Below, in pieces: positions 11,117 through 21,300 of a stretch of 64,000 nucleotides of DNA. Position 1 is the first letter of the stretch. The number at the start of each line of letters is the position of its first letter. Position numbers and translations under genes: made by a program. This DNA is from Hyperoplus lanceolatus. Its lineage: Eukaryota > Chordata > Actinopteri > Uranoscopiformes > Ammodytidae. A model generated the notes under the pieces. The model saw only the letters and a program-made list of their open reading frames with translations. It searched no databases and was not told the origin of the DNA. The stretch is from NCBI GenBank assembly GCA_026929865.2, contig CM049404.1, positions 3,102,001 through 3,166,000 on the forward strand, in the 5' to 3' direction.

Positions 11117-12745
11117 TGATTTGATTTGATTCAATTTATTTCAGACATATCAAAAAAAAAGAAAAATGAAAAGCATGAAAATACAATAAGAAAAATATGT
11201 TCAAATGATTTCACAAAAGAAATTAAAATAAACAAAATAAACAAATGACATATTGAATTGATATGCCTGAAAAGGAGTAGGAAGAAGTATAAACTTATTT
11301 GATCCTACCCCTTTTCCACAGCAATAATTTATATTTATTATATTAGCTTCCTGTGTTCTTTATAATCCTTTTTACAAATCTATACAATTGGTTGTACTAT
11401 ATTTGATACAATCCATACAAATATACCATTTGATACTATAATTATTATTATTTTTTTTTTTTTATTTATATAATCCATATATCTATGTATATTATATACA
11501 CACATCTATACAAAAATATATCTATTATATGCATTTATACAATCCATATATCTATATATTTATATTTGTACAATTCACATATCTATATCTAGGCTATATA
11601 TATACATGTATCCACATATCTATACAATCAATATATCTATATACAAATATTCATTCAATATGATGCATCATAATTACACTTTAAATATATATATACAATA
11701 TATACAATCTAAAAAAAACATATATTTTTTATTATAACTATTTTTTATTTTTTAATATACTTTCCTTCTTAAATCTCTCCCTCATCCCTGTACCTTTTAA
11801 AAATCATTGCTTTGAATTTTCTTTTGAACTGAATCATGTTTGGACATTGCTTTAGCTCGGTGCTCATACCATTCCACAGTTTCACACCACCAATTGAGAT
11901 GCAATGACATTTTAAAGTCATGCGTGCAGCCAGTGTCTTAAAGTTTAACTGATCCCTCAAATTATAACCACCGTCTCTGTCAAAAAAAGTTTTTGAATGT
12001 TACCTGGTAGCAGTTTGTTTCTAGCTTTGAACATGATTTGTTTAACTTGATATTCAACCAGGTCCTTGAACTTTATGATGCGGGAATGTAAAAAGAGGAG
12101 GTTGGTGTGATCATAATATCCAGCTTTATTGATTATTCTTACGGCTCCCGTTTTTGAAGTGTGACTAGTGGTTGCAGTGAGCTTTTGTAAGTGGTCCCCC
12201 AGACCTCCACACAGTAATTTAAATAAGGTAAGATCATTGAACAGTAGAGAATATGCAATGATTTGTGATCCAATATATGCTTTGCTTTACCCAGGACTGA
12301 GATGCTTCGTGACAGTTTAGATTTAACATGTTTTATGTGAGGTTTCCAGCATAGCTTGTGGTCTATTGTCACACCCAGGAATTTATTTACATACACTCTT
12401 TCAATAATAACACCATCTATCTTAACATTTACATCACTATTTAAATTACAATTTCCAAACAACATGATTTTTGTTTTGCTTAAATTCAATGATAATTTAT
12501 TATTGTCAAACCACCTTTTTAATTTGCTCATTTCAGATGTAATTGACTCCAGAAGCTGCTGCAAGTCCTTTCCCGTACAAAAAATATTTGTGTCATCTGC
12601 AAATAACACAAATTGTAAAATATTCGATGTTTTACATATGTCATTTATGTAGAGAATAAAAAGAATTGGCCCTAACACTGACCCCTGGGGGACCCCACAA
12701 GCAATGTCCAAACAAGCTGACACGTATTCACCCATCTTCACCTTA
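11117..12745 (-). mobile_element. LINE, 5'-truncated (reverse transcriptase and 3' UTR)
   Basis: The minus strand reads the C-terminal half of a non-LTR reverse transcriptase. GVPQGSVLGPILFILYINDI and then FADDTNIF, the catalytic YADD-type motif, are clear. A thumb region follows with SLNLSKTKIMLFG and LGVTIDHKLCWKPHI. A frame shift near 12145 and another near 11985 divide the frame; the last part ends at 11769. About 650 bp of 3' UTR follow, ending in AAATC repeats at 11117-11135. The insertion is truncated at about 12745. The family is L2/CR1/Jockey group, related to but distinct from the LINE at 44400-45480. Confidence 0.85.
12139..12741 (-). pseudogene. Reverse transcriptase domain of LINE
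   Basis: The frame has 200 codons. It starts inside the palm domain with GVPQGS, and the catalytic site is FADDT at about residue 48 from the open-frame start. Downstream motifs SKTKIMLFG and WKPHIKHVKSKLSRSISVL are conserved in this LINE group. The frame is lost at QKREP, where one extra base shifts reading; the next frame continues with VRIINKAGYYDHTN. The upstream endonuclease and N-terminal reverse transcriptase are absent, consistent with 5' truncation during integration. Confidence 0.85.
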
Positions 12746-12799
12746 AAACAGGCTAATGAAAATAAAGCAATACACAGAAGATCATGGAATAACTGTTAA

Positions 12800-13065
12800 A
12801 CACCTTGATTTCAGATCGGACCAGGCTAAACGTAAAGGATAAATCTCCATGGTAACTTATGTCCCTCCGCTTTTATGCAACCGGATCATGGCTAACGCAA
12901 GCCAGGATAACCGAAATATCCTAGGTTAATCCCTTATTTTAGTTTTATGCAACAGGCCCCAGGACTTCATAGTCTCAGACTAACTAAGCCAAATGTAAGC
13001 CATATCCATGAAAGTGACTTAAACGTCCCGGTTTAATCTAGGCCCTGTCTGTGAAACCAGCCCAT
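12800..13065. mobile_element. Two abutting MITE-like fragments
   Basis: The left part carries ttatgcaaccggatcatgg and ends ttatgcaacaggcccc. The right part runs from aggacttcatagtctcag to ctgtgaaaccagccc. Both resemble ends of fish inverted-repeat elements with GGGCCTG or GGGCTGG termini. The class is not settled. Confidence 0.3.
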
Positions 13066-13119
13066 AATATTCAGATATCTGGGTAAAAAGGCCGGGGTTT
13101 TGGGATTCAAGCAACAACA

Positions 13120-13205
13120 ACAAAATTTGATGTATGAGGATTATATTGCAGATTCTGTGTGTGTGCATTTTTGCCTCGAAGGTGTTGAGAGGATGCTTTA
13201 TTTTA
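13120..13205 (+). repeat. Dispersed repeat, copy 1 (partner 15056-15130)
   Basis: It shares tttgatgtatga near its start and gcatttttgcctcgaaggtg with 15056-15130 in the same orientation. The repeat class is unknown. Confidence 0.5.
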
Positions 13206-13261
13206 AATCTGACATTACATAATAAACACTTATGCAATCAAATCAATTTTGTTGCTTTAGG

Positions 13262-13950
13262 GCTTATGTCTCAGCAAGATTTAGAAAAACTTGTCCATGC
13301 ATTTATCTTTAGTAGACTTGACTACTGTAACAGTGTCCTTGCTGGCCTTCCAAAAAAATCTATCAGACAGCTTCAGCTAATTCAGAACGCTGCTGCCCGA
13401 GTCCTCACTAGGACCAAAAAAGTAGATCACATTACCCCAGTTCTGAGGTCTTTACACTGGCTTCCAGTCACTCAAAGAATTGATTTCAAAATACTGATGT
13501 TGGTTTATAAAGCACTAAATGGTCTAGGGCCAAAATACATTACTGATATGCTGATACGTTATGAACCGTCCAGAGCCCTTAGGTCGTCTGGGACGGGTCT
13601 ACTTACAGTCCTTAGAGTTAGGACTAAACAAGGAGAAGCAGCTTTTAGTTATTAAGCACCAAATCTCTGGAACAAACTCCCAGAGAACTTGAGGTCTGCT
13701 GCAACTCTGTTCTTTTAAATCGAGTCTGAAGACTTTTTTGTTTCCATTTTAACCTGCAATTTTCATTTTATTTGCTTCTTTTATCTGCTTTTAAATGTTT
13801 TTAAATCGAGTTTTCATTTTTTTTACTTGCTTCTTTCATTCGCTTTTAAATGTTTTATAATGTGTTTTATGTATTCTTATCTTGCCTCTGTAAAGCACTT
13901 TGAGTGGCCTTGTGTCTGAATTGTGCTATATAAATAAACTTGCCTTGCCT
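13262..13950 (+). mobile_element. LINE, L2-like, 3' fragment
   Basis: The translated C-terminal reverse-transcriptase region includes [49 protein letters not shown] and [12 protein letters not shown]. All are typical of an abundant fish L2/Maui-like family. A stop after GEAAFSY (13653-13655) interrupts the frame, which continues as APNLWNKLPENLRS. The 3' UTR shows the familiar taaagcactttgagtgg and gctatataaataaac, ending in CTTGC repeats at about 13933-13948. The 5' end is truncated. Confidence 0.85.
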
Positions 13951-14116
13951 TATCTTTGACATATCCAAGACTCTAAACACTACCAAATCTATTTATAATA
14001 TGGAAAATCAATATTTTTTTTTTGTCTTTTTGTAATCGAATAATTATAGTTCAAATAATGAAACTGGGATTTAAAGGGTTAAAATAGTGAAAAAGATTGA
14101 ATGTTTGGTTGTTTAA

Positions 14117-15007
14117 AGCGACTCTTACCTTTGTTGCATTTTTACACTTTTTTTGGATTAGGTTAAAATGGTATTAATAAGGTAATTACACTCTAAAATA
14201 TAAGACAGACCCACCAGGAGTAAAAACAAACAATGATTTCAATCTCATAATATTATGAAAAATATATATAAAATTCAACCAATCAAATCGTTCGGACCGA
14301 ACGATTTGATTGGCCGACAGACCTGTCTGTTTGCGGTCTGCTTCTGTATTGCGCATTCTCAACTAGAGGGTTTGTTTTGATTCCACGGCAGACAGTAGCG
14401 AGTAGCGACCATTGTAGAAAAGGCCCCAACGTTCATAAGTTACAGTGTTGTTAGTTCTTACAGTGTGTTAAAATGTGTTTTGTTCAGTGTGGATAGCAGT
14501 CAGTTAGGGCCGTGACGTCAGTCGGCCAGAGAGCCTGTTTAGTTTCCGTTCTCTTCTCCCTCGGTCAGATGTGTGAGTGTTGCCGCAGTAAGCGATCATT
14601 CCACATGGAAACGTGTTTATCTGAGTTTAAATGTGAATCACCCGTGTGTGAGTATGTACATGCAGTCCCGATCGCTGTTATAATATAGTTTGCATGCGAT
14701 TCGCGGGTCGCAACAGCTGTTGTAACGTCTCCTCACGAGCGGGGTTTAAACCTTTGTTCTTTTCCCGCGATCTATATGCGACTGTGCCTGTGAAAGAAGG
14801 AAAATAAAGAGCGGATAAAACCCTACTCCTCCTCTCCTAGTCTCATGCTTATAGTCTGACGCCTTTGGCCATAAGTGGTATTCTGGCCGACAACTCTGAA
14901 GTGAAACCAGCGATACAAGCATGGAATGAGGGTGTGGGGGCATTGGAGGGAGGCGGGATGGTATGATAGTGCTGTAATTCTCAATTGCAGGATCGGTAAG
15001 AGTCCCT
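14117..15007. mobile_element. TTAA-flanked DNA element, 891 bp
   Basis: Terminal repeats AGCGACTCTTACC (14117-14129) and the complement of AGGGACTCTTACC (14995-15007) match 12 of 13. TTAA flanks both (14113-14116, 15008-15011). The interior includes a CCAAT palindrome, a CRE-like tgacgtca near 14514 and an AATAAA near 14802, but no transposase. It is probably a non-autonomous Kolobok-type element. Confidence 0.75.
14279..14313. repeat. Palindrome with paired CCAAT boxes
   Basis: CCAATCAAATCGTTCGG (14279-14295), one base, then its exact complement (14297-14313). CCAAT boxes face each other at both ends. It lies within the 14117-15007 element. Confidence 0.9.
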
Positions 15008-15055
15008 TTAAGTGATGTATAATATATAATGAAAAAAAGCAGAACAAAATATGTA

Positions 15056-15130
15056 TTTGATGTATGATGATTTAAAAGCACTTTTTGTGAGTGTGTACAT
15101 TTTTGCCTCGAAGGTGTCGAAAGGGTAGTA
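15056..15130 (+). repeat. Dispersed repeat, copy 2 (partner 13120-13205)
   Basis: It shares tttgatgtatga and acatttttgcctcgaaggtg with 13120-13205. Confidence 0.5.
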
Positions 15131-15277
15131 AATGCACTGACAGAGTATAAAAGTCATGTAAAGGTGTGCCCATACCAACGCGCGTAATGCGCCTAACCTG
15201 CCGCTTGATCATTTTGGGTCAGAAATGGTTTAACGCGCTTAGTCTCCCTCGCGATAATTTATTTCCCCTAATCAACC

Positions 15278-15798
15278 TAGCCTGGTCCAACCAGACCATC
15301 GTACTTCATTTCATTTGTACAGAAGGTCTGGAAGTGCTTAAATTGGCAAACGTTAACTCACTTGGAGGCGGGTGTCTGTTGAAGTTTAAAACTATTGGAT
15401 CTGCTCAGTGCCACTCTGGATCTGCCAACCAATCGCATAACGTTTGGTCGTGAGCCGGCTTCTGACGGTGCGTTCAGGGAACTCGGAAATTTCCGACTTC
15501 ACTACATATTGTAGTCTATGGATCTACCGGTACCTGGCAACGGTAACTTGTTTGAGCCTAACGTTTAGTTATTTGGATGAGAAAGGTTGTAGGCGTCCAT
15601 ACTTTCCCGAGCAGATGCACTGGAACACAGACAGGTCGGAACTCGGAACTACCAAGTCGGAAATCTCCTTCTTCCGAGTATAAAGGAAGGCAGCATTTAA
15701 CTGAAACTGGAGCGCGACTTCGACGTTATCGTTCTCAGCCACTCGCTCTGTTCGCTGATTGGACGACTGTAGATTCTCCGGCAAAAGCTGGGAAATGC
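15278..15798 (+). mobile_element. TAGCCTGG MITE, long form, right end missing
   Basis: It starts TAGCCTGGTCCAACCAGACC and follows the family sequence seen at 52879-53485 to gctgggaaatg, where another copy in opposite orientation begins. It includes the extra roughly 260-bp insert that starts gacggtgcgttc. No target duplication is visible. Confidence 0.8.
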
Positions 15799-16415
15799 TA
15801 GCCTGGCTCCGCCTGCCTACCTACTTCCGCCCAAATTTCATTTTCCCTTCAGTAGTCAGTCTGGGGATGGGGCGTATTAGTGAGATTTTTCCGAACAGAT
15901 TTCTGAGTATCCAATCAGCGAACAGAGGAAGTGGCTGAGAACGACGGGTCGAAGTCGAGCTCCAGTTTCAGTTGAATGCTGCGTTCCCTTACGCTCGGAA
16001 CTCGGACATTTCCGACTTGGTAGTTCCGAGTTCCGACCTGTCTGTGTTCCAGTGCATCTGCTCGCGAAAGTATGGACGCCTAAAACCTTTCTCGTCCAAA
16101 TAACTAAATGTTAGGCTCTAACAAGTTACTGTTGCCAGGTACCGGTAGATTCATAGACTACAATATGTAGTGAAGTCGGAAATTTCCAAGTTCCCTGTCC
16201 AACTGGAACGCACCGTCAAAAGCCGGCTCATGACACACGTGACGACCAAACGTGATGCGATTGGTTGGCTAATCCAGAGTGGCACTGGGCAGATCCAATA
16301 GTTTTAAACTTCGACAGACACCCGCCTCCAAGTGAGTGAACGTTTGCCAATTACAGCACTTCCAGACCTTCTGTACAAATGAAATGAAGTACGATGGTCT
16401 GGTTGGACCAGGCTA
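15799..16415 (-). mobile_element. TAGCCTGG MITE, long form, inverted copy
   Basis: It begins TAGCCTGGCTCCGCC and ends ttggaccaggcta. It is the reverse complement of the copy just upstream, so the pair forms an inverted structure of about 1.1 kb. Flanks (aaatgc, cgtagg) show no duplication. Confidence 0.8.
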
Positions 16416-16594
16416 CGTAGGAAGCAGGTAAACAAAGAAACATATTAAACAGTACATTTGGCTGCTATCATTGATGGCTAATTTTACACAGTTAAAGGTT
16501 ATTATCAGTAAGTTACTTTGTAGATGTTGGCTATAGAGTAGGGTAACATTCCTTAGTGTATTGTGTAAAGATAACCACAAACTAATTCCATGCA

Positions 16595-16930
16595 GGGCCG
16601 GTGGTAGCCAGGGGCCAGGGTGGGCCGTGCCCACCCAAATGCGGGCTGTGCCCACCCAATCCAAAAATATATATATATATTATATATATATATATATTTT
16701 TTTTAGGTGGAAGTCCAGACCCACTATCGGACGGACCTGTTCATTCGCTGTCTAAGAAAATATCAAATAAAATTCAGACAATTAATTAATACTAAAGAAT
16801 ATACCATTACCATGCATTGCTTCTAATTGTATTATTGGGTGGGCAGGACAGCCTGCCTCCAAGTTACCCACCCACTTATAGTGGTCACTGGTCAGCAGCG
16901 CCGGCCCAAGGCATAAGCGAAATGAGCCTT
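16595..16930 (+). mobile_element. hAT fragment, inverted relative of 31275-31542
   Basis: It starts CAGGGCCGGTGGTAGCCAGG and runs to cagcgccggcccaaggc, closely matching the reverse complement of the right end of the 30222-31542 element. A TA microsatellite (16667-16698) has expanded inside it. The opposite terminus is missing. Confidence 0.65.
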
Positions 16931-17604
16931 CGCCCGGAGCACCCCCGCTTCCAACGTCCCTGTATCTCAGTTTGTCTGAATATAATACAAAAAAAAGCTT
17001 TCTGAGACTAAGCCCTGTTAAAAATTCCTCATTGCGCTGGGTCCAGAATCCATGAAGTCCAGAATACCACCCATGAGGAAGTTCCTATGATACTTGGCAG
17101 CCTACTGTTAATGCTAGTCTGATTGTAAGTGCTTCTCTGGCAAGCGGCGGATGACAGACCAATGTTACCAATGAAGAGCAAATGTGGCATTAGGAATTGG
17201 GCTTCAGCTCAGGCTATTTTCCCCCGGTCTAACCCCCCCGCCTGCTTTGCTGCTCAGCGTCCCTGCAGGAGCTCATTTCACCTTTCCCTCTCACACGCAG
17301 CTGAGCTATCCTCACACTTTGATCTGCATCTGTCTCAGCAGGATGAAGAGATGCTCCAGAGAGCCGACAGAGGAGAACAAACAGGGCTAGACGAACCGGT
17401 CATAGCCCTTATAGCACTCTCTAGCACCTCAGTCCTGCTCTGTCACTCTTCCACTTCCCCTGTCATCCTGTTATCTCCCTTGACCTCTCATCTACCCCCT
17501 CCCTCTCGTTGTCTCTCCTCTGCCTGCGCTCCTGCTCTCTCTATCACTCATTAGCAGTATTGGAAGGAGCATGGTGCTTGAGGGGTCATCTGCTACTAAA
17601 CATA
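16931..17604. other. Unassigned sequence
   Basis: A pyrimidine-rich segment with open frames but no recognisable domain, splice structure or termini. Confidence 0.3.
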
Positions 17605-17808
17605 GCTAAACCCCGATTTGGAAAAGCATCTCGGTGAGAAAAATCTACAAAGAATATAAGATGATTAGGCGGTAAAGCTGAGAAAATGGCCTTAGGTTTA
17701 ACTGAGCAAACTTAGATGTAAGCTAGGATAATGTTATATGGTTAAGTTATAATGAAATAGAGGCAGGACCAAGCCCCAACCTCAGCGATTTTTACCGGCG
17801 TCCAATAA
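17605..17808 (+). repeat. Direct repeat, left copy (partner 18671-18875)
   Basis: Nearly identical to 18671-18875, differing by a one-base indel near gatttg. It ends with the first 39 bp of the CAAGCCCC hAT MITE (from 17770), preceded by the same octamer GGCAGGAC that serves as target duplication of the complete copy at 18837. Confidence 0.9.
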
Positions 17809-17894
17809 AGCTGGGAACACACCGCATTGGCCGCGTGAACGCAGGAGGCTCGCCGCTTGGTCATATTGGGCCATGTTCACCGCAGTCGCCGCCA

Positions 17895-17932
17895 CGGCCA
17901 ACCGCCGCCTCATCGTTGGCGGCGGTTGGCCG
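17895..17932. repeat. GC hairpin, 15-bp perfect arms
   Basis: CGGCCAACCGCCGCC (17895-17909), an 8-base loop, then the exact complement (17918-17932). Confidence 0.9.
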
Positions 17933-18562
17933 CGTGACCGCAAGAGGCTCGCCGCTTGATCATATTGGGCCATATATTCCTGACGCCGACGCCGAGATCA
18001 GACCCGTCACACTTACGGTGCAACAACAACAATAACATGGTCCAGCTGTGCCAAAAAATACAGATGTAGGTTCACTGTGTAACCAGCGGCAGTCTTGTCA
18101 CAAATATCATTAAAACAGCATGAACACGCACCCCGATCGCAAATACACATTAACAGCAATTCAGCAACATACTAAACACATTAACACCAGCAGTGTGTGC
18201 TCAGCGGCACAAATAAAGGCAGACATCAGCCTACCTGAAAGTGAAAGTGTGCCGGCTGACGGAGGACAACACCGGTGCTTCGCTGTACTAGCCTATATGG
18301 AATTCCACACGGACACCGCCGTCAAGTTTGGGTTCATATTATCCTCAGGAGCAGCACACAGCTGGGTGAGTTTCACTATGCTAACCGGCGCTACCTTGGC
18401 TAAAGTACAACAAACAGCTAAACAGATGCAAAATACACATATTTGCAGAATGTATTGGAAGCCCAATGTCCTCACTCCACACGCCCACCTCGTCTTGCAG
18501 ACCACCGCCACCGGGCAATCTCAACGCTGATTGGCTGTGGAGGCGCGCGCCCGGCGGGCGCT

Positions 18563-18595
18563 GCAGAAAAGATGAAAATTTTCATCTTTTTCTGC
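18563..18595. repeat. Palindrome centred on AAAATTTT
   Basis: The core GATGAAAATTTTCATC (18571-18586) is a perfect palindrome. The arms extend outward as GCAGAAAA and TTTTTCTGC with a one-base bulge. Confidence 0.85.
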
Positions 18596-18670
18596 GGCGC
18601 CGTGTTCTCGCGCACAAGCCTTCGATTCACGCTCCTTCGATGACACAATTTCTATGCGCCGCTAATGGCC

Positions 18671-18875
18671 GCTAAACCCCGATTTGCGAAAAGCATCTCG
18701 GTGAGAAAAATCTACAAAGAATATAAGATGATTAGGCGGTAAAGCTGAGAAAATGGCCTTAGGTTTAACTGAGCAAACTTAGATGTAAGCTAGGATAATG
18801 TTATATGGTTAAGTTATAATGAAATAGAGGCAGGACCAAGCCCCAACCTCAGCGATTTTTACCGGCGTCCAATAA
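18671..18875 (+). repeat. Direct repeat, right copy
   Basis: Partner of 17605-17808, 1066 bp downstream. Unlike the left copy, it continues into the complete hAT MITE at 18837-19205. Confidence 0.9.
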
Positions 18876-19205
18876 GGAAGTGACCTACAACTGTAGTAAC
18901 CAGAAAGTGCCACTGGGGGTGGCGCCAAGACGAGCAGTTTTTCTTTGACTAACTTGTTAGATAGGCCGTTTTCAAAGTCTTATTAAACCTATTTACAGCC
19001 AGGGCCACAAAACCATTTTAGTCTGTATGTTTAGGTCATATCTCCATGACAACACTGAGGGGGGTGAATTTTTTTGGCCCACGCTAGTTTTTATTCTTTT
19101 GGAGGTTAAAATGTATTGGCGCGATCTCTTGAGTGACAGCTCTCCGCCCGCTGTGAATAACTAAGGTCAGCCCGGATGCTACATCCATATTATTTACTAT
19201 CTATG
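18837..19205 (+). mobile_element. hAT-type MITE, complete shorter copy, 369 bp
   Basis: Same family as 7195-7706, starting CAAGCCCCAACCTCAGCG and ending tactatctatg. The flanking octamer GGCAGGAC is a perfect 8-bp duplication (18829-18836, 19206-19213). It lacks the segment between gctctccgcccg and tgtgaataac that the longer copy has. Confidence 0.85.
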
Positions 19206-19429
19206 GGCAGGACCTGCAATTATTGTTATCCACCATACTTCTTCTTCTTCCGCCACATTTTCTAGCTGCTATTCAGCCCGCACCGTTACATGCAGAAATG
19301 CAAACATTTCACAGAACCTGCGTCTCCACTCCAGGGGGTCTGCTATAATTTTTTCTAAGGAATCTACCACAAGGTGTTTGCTGTTATTAATCCCTGAATG
19401 AAAAAAGTTTGAGAGGCTAAATTAATTAA

Positions 19430-19795
19430 GGACCACCAGGACTCTCCCGCTGGCCGTCCCTAACTGAGTGATCGGTGGAGAAAGGCTTTAGTTAGGGAGC
19501 TGGCCAAACCCGATGGTCACTGACAGAGCTCCAGGGTTCCTCTGTGGAGAGAGGAGAACCTTCCAGAAGGACGACCATAGCTGCAGCACTCCACCCATCA
19601 GGCCTGTATGGTAGAGTGGCCAGACGGCCCACAGCACTCTTTTTGTCAAAAGGCCCCTGAAAGACTCTCAGACCATGAGAAACAAAATGTTCTGGTCTGA
19701 TGAGACAAAGATCGAAGTCTTTGGCGTGAATGGCAAGCGTTATGTTGGGAGGAAACCAAGCACCGCTCAGTCTAAAGGGAGATAGCAATTCTTGG
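19430..19795 (+). pseudogene. Tc1 transposase fragment
   Basis: The degenerate coding sequence corresponds to the second helix-turn-helix and the start of the DDE domain of a fish Tc1 transposase. Recognisable parts are NPMVT, a stretch like TFQKDDHSCSTPP around 19550-19590, and the uninterrupted segment KRPLKDSQTMRNKMFWSDET followed by KIEVFG. WSDET supplies the first catalytic Asp, near 19700. Several stops and frame breaks precede it and the element ends abruptly near 19795, so the second D and the D/E are absent. Terminal repeats were not found. Confidence 0.75.
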
Positions 19796-20518
19796 GCAGC
19801 GTCCTTTTTATTATTTCAAAAGGCTTAAGGCAAGACTGATGAAACCTCTGCAGTGAGTGCATCAGCAGTGTTGAAAAGGGCTACCAGAGGAGAGCCACAC
19901 CAGCACTCTGTCTTTTGCTTTCTTGAAGTAGGGCAGAATTAAATGATGTGGCTTATCCTGCACCTTGCTGAAATTCCCATGCCGCATTACTTACAACATC
20001 TTAAATCCAAAAAGATAAGTAAACTCACACTTTCCAAAGAAATTCCCTAATATTTTTTGGAAACTACTTTTTTACACAACGGTTGCTCAATAGGTCACAT
20101 ATGATACAAAGTGCCCTTTTAATGGCGTTTCTGCGTCACTGTGTCCCCAGTGTGTCTAGAAAACCTCAGGGTACAGGAACAGACCACCTGCTCTCATCTT
20201 CTCGTTCTCCATATAAGAGAACATTTATTTTTTTAAAGCAATCTAGCCAGATTATTCCTTGCTTGATATCTGACGTCCTACAAGGTTTGTTGAACTTCCC
20301 TGCTATGGCTGTGCACTGAATCAAATACAATTTTTCTCTCGAACCATTACCGAAACAACACAATTTGAGATGACAATTCAGTTTTGCATTATTGTTCAAA
20401 GCCCAAACTCACTCTGACATTTCTTTGTTCCCCTATCAGCACAACCACTAAAATCCTGCCAAAATAATGAGCACCTCTGCTAAAAGCTTTCTCTCCTCTT
20501 TTCTTCTGACATCTACTT
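19796..20518. other. Unassigned sequence
   Basis: No supportable gene or element was recognised. Confidence 0.3.
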
Positions 20519-21300
20519 AGGGTAGGGTTGGGCAGTATGACTGTATTATACCATAGACAGGTAAACATTTGTCTAACGGGAGAGATTTGGCCATACCGTT
20601 TATTCCACAAAGAAAGAAGGTTACTACCTTCAGGAGAAGCAGCCTCACCTGTTAGCTCTAGCTGTTTAGCTCCCATGTGCCGTCACTGCACAGAAAACAA
20701 ACTCAGTCACAGTGGTGGAGTACCATGTAGGCTAACGTTACAGGTGACTGGCCACACACTCATCCTGCAAGCCATCCTTTCAGCACCACGGACAGCGGCC
20801 GAAGCTCCATATCAAAACACAAATATAGCCGACACTAACAAAGCTACACAAATCTCACTTCATAACAAAGAGAAGCTGTACTCACTCATTCGAAGCTCTT
20901 TCTTGGCACAGACAAGCACCACACAATATAGTCTAATAGGCTATAACATATTATTTAACTCACCAAATCCTTACCGCTCAGACAACAAATACAGTAGTCC
21001 ACAGTTTCATTATAGTAGGCTAGGCTTGAGCTTCACAACTGAAATTGAAGTTTTTAGCTAACCTGTGCAGCTATGCAGATCAACTGCAGCTCGGATTGTT
21101 TTTATTATTTCTCCCGGTCACTTCATTAACGTTTGCGTGGCAACTTGTTGCTAGGCAGAATTTGACCCTACCTTACCGACCCGCCCCGAGCTATTTCACT
21201 CACAAAAACTATACAGCTGCTGGACAGCTCCTTTTTTTCCTTTTTTCCATGCCCCAGCGTCGATATTTACGCCACTGGTTTCCTGCCACTCAACCTCCCA
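20519..21300. mobile_element. Probable non-autonomous DNA element
   Basis: The opening gggtagggttgggcagtatg, followed by actgtattatacc, has the look of a transposon end common in fish. The interior is low in coding potential. A matching right terminus could not be fixed; gaccctaccttacc near 21168 is a weak candidate. Confidence 0.25.

Larger units (their letters stand above)
17809..18670. mobile_element. GC-rich inverted-repeat element between direct repeats
   Basis: About 860 bp, opening agctgggaacacaccgcattgg and closing gcgccgctaatggcc. It contains a 15-bp GC hairpin (17895-17932), two internal copies of gaggctcgccgcttg (17847 and 17944) and the palindrome at 18563-18595. Wording such as gaacacaccgc near the start is typical of fish PIF/Harbinger-type MITEs. 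No transposase frame was found. Confidence 0.4.

Noticed and set aside
17129-17554. 141-codon open frame
   Set aside because: Ser/Leu-rich low-complexity translation without domain, splice sites or codon pattern of a gene.
20528-21061. 177-codon open frame
   Set aside because: It lies in a probable non-coding DNA element and shows no recognisable motif.
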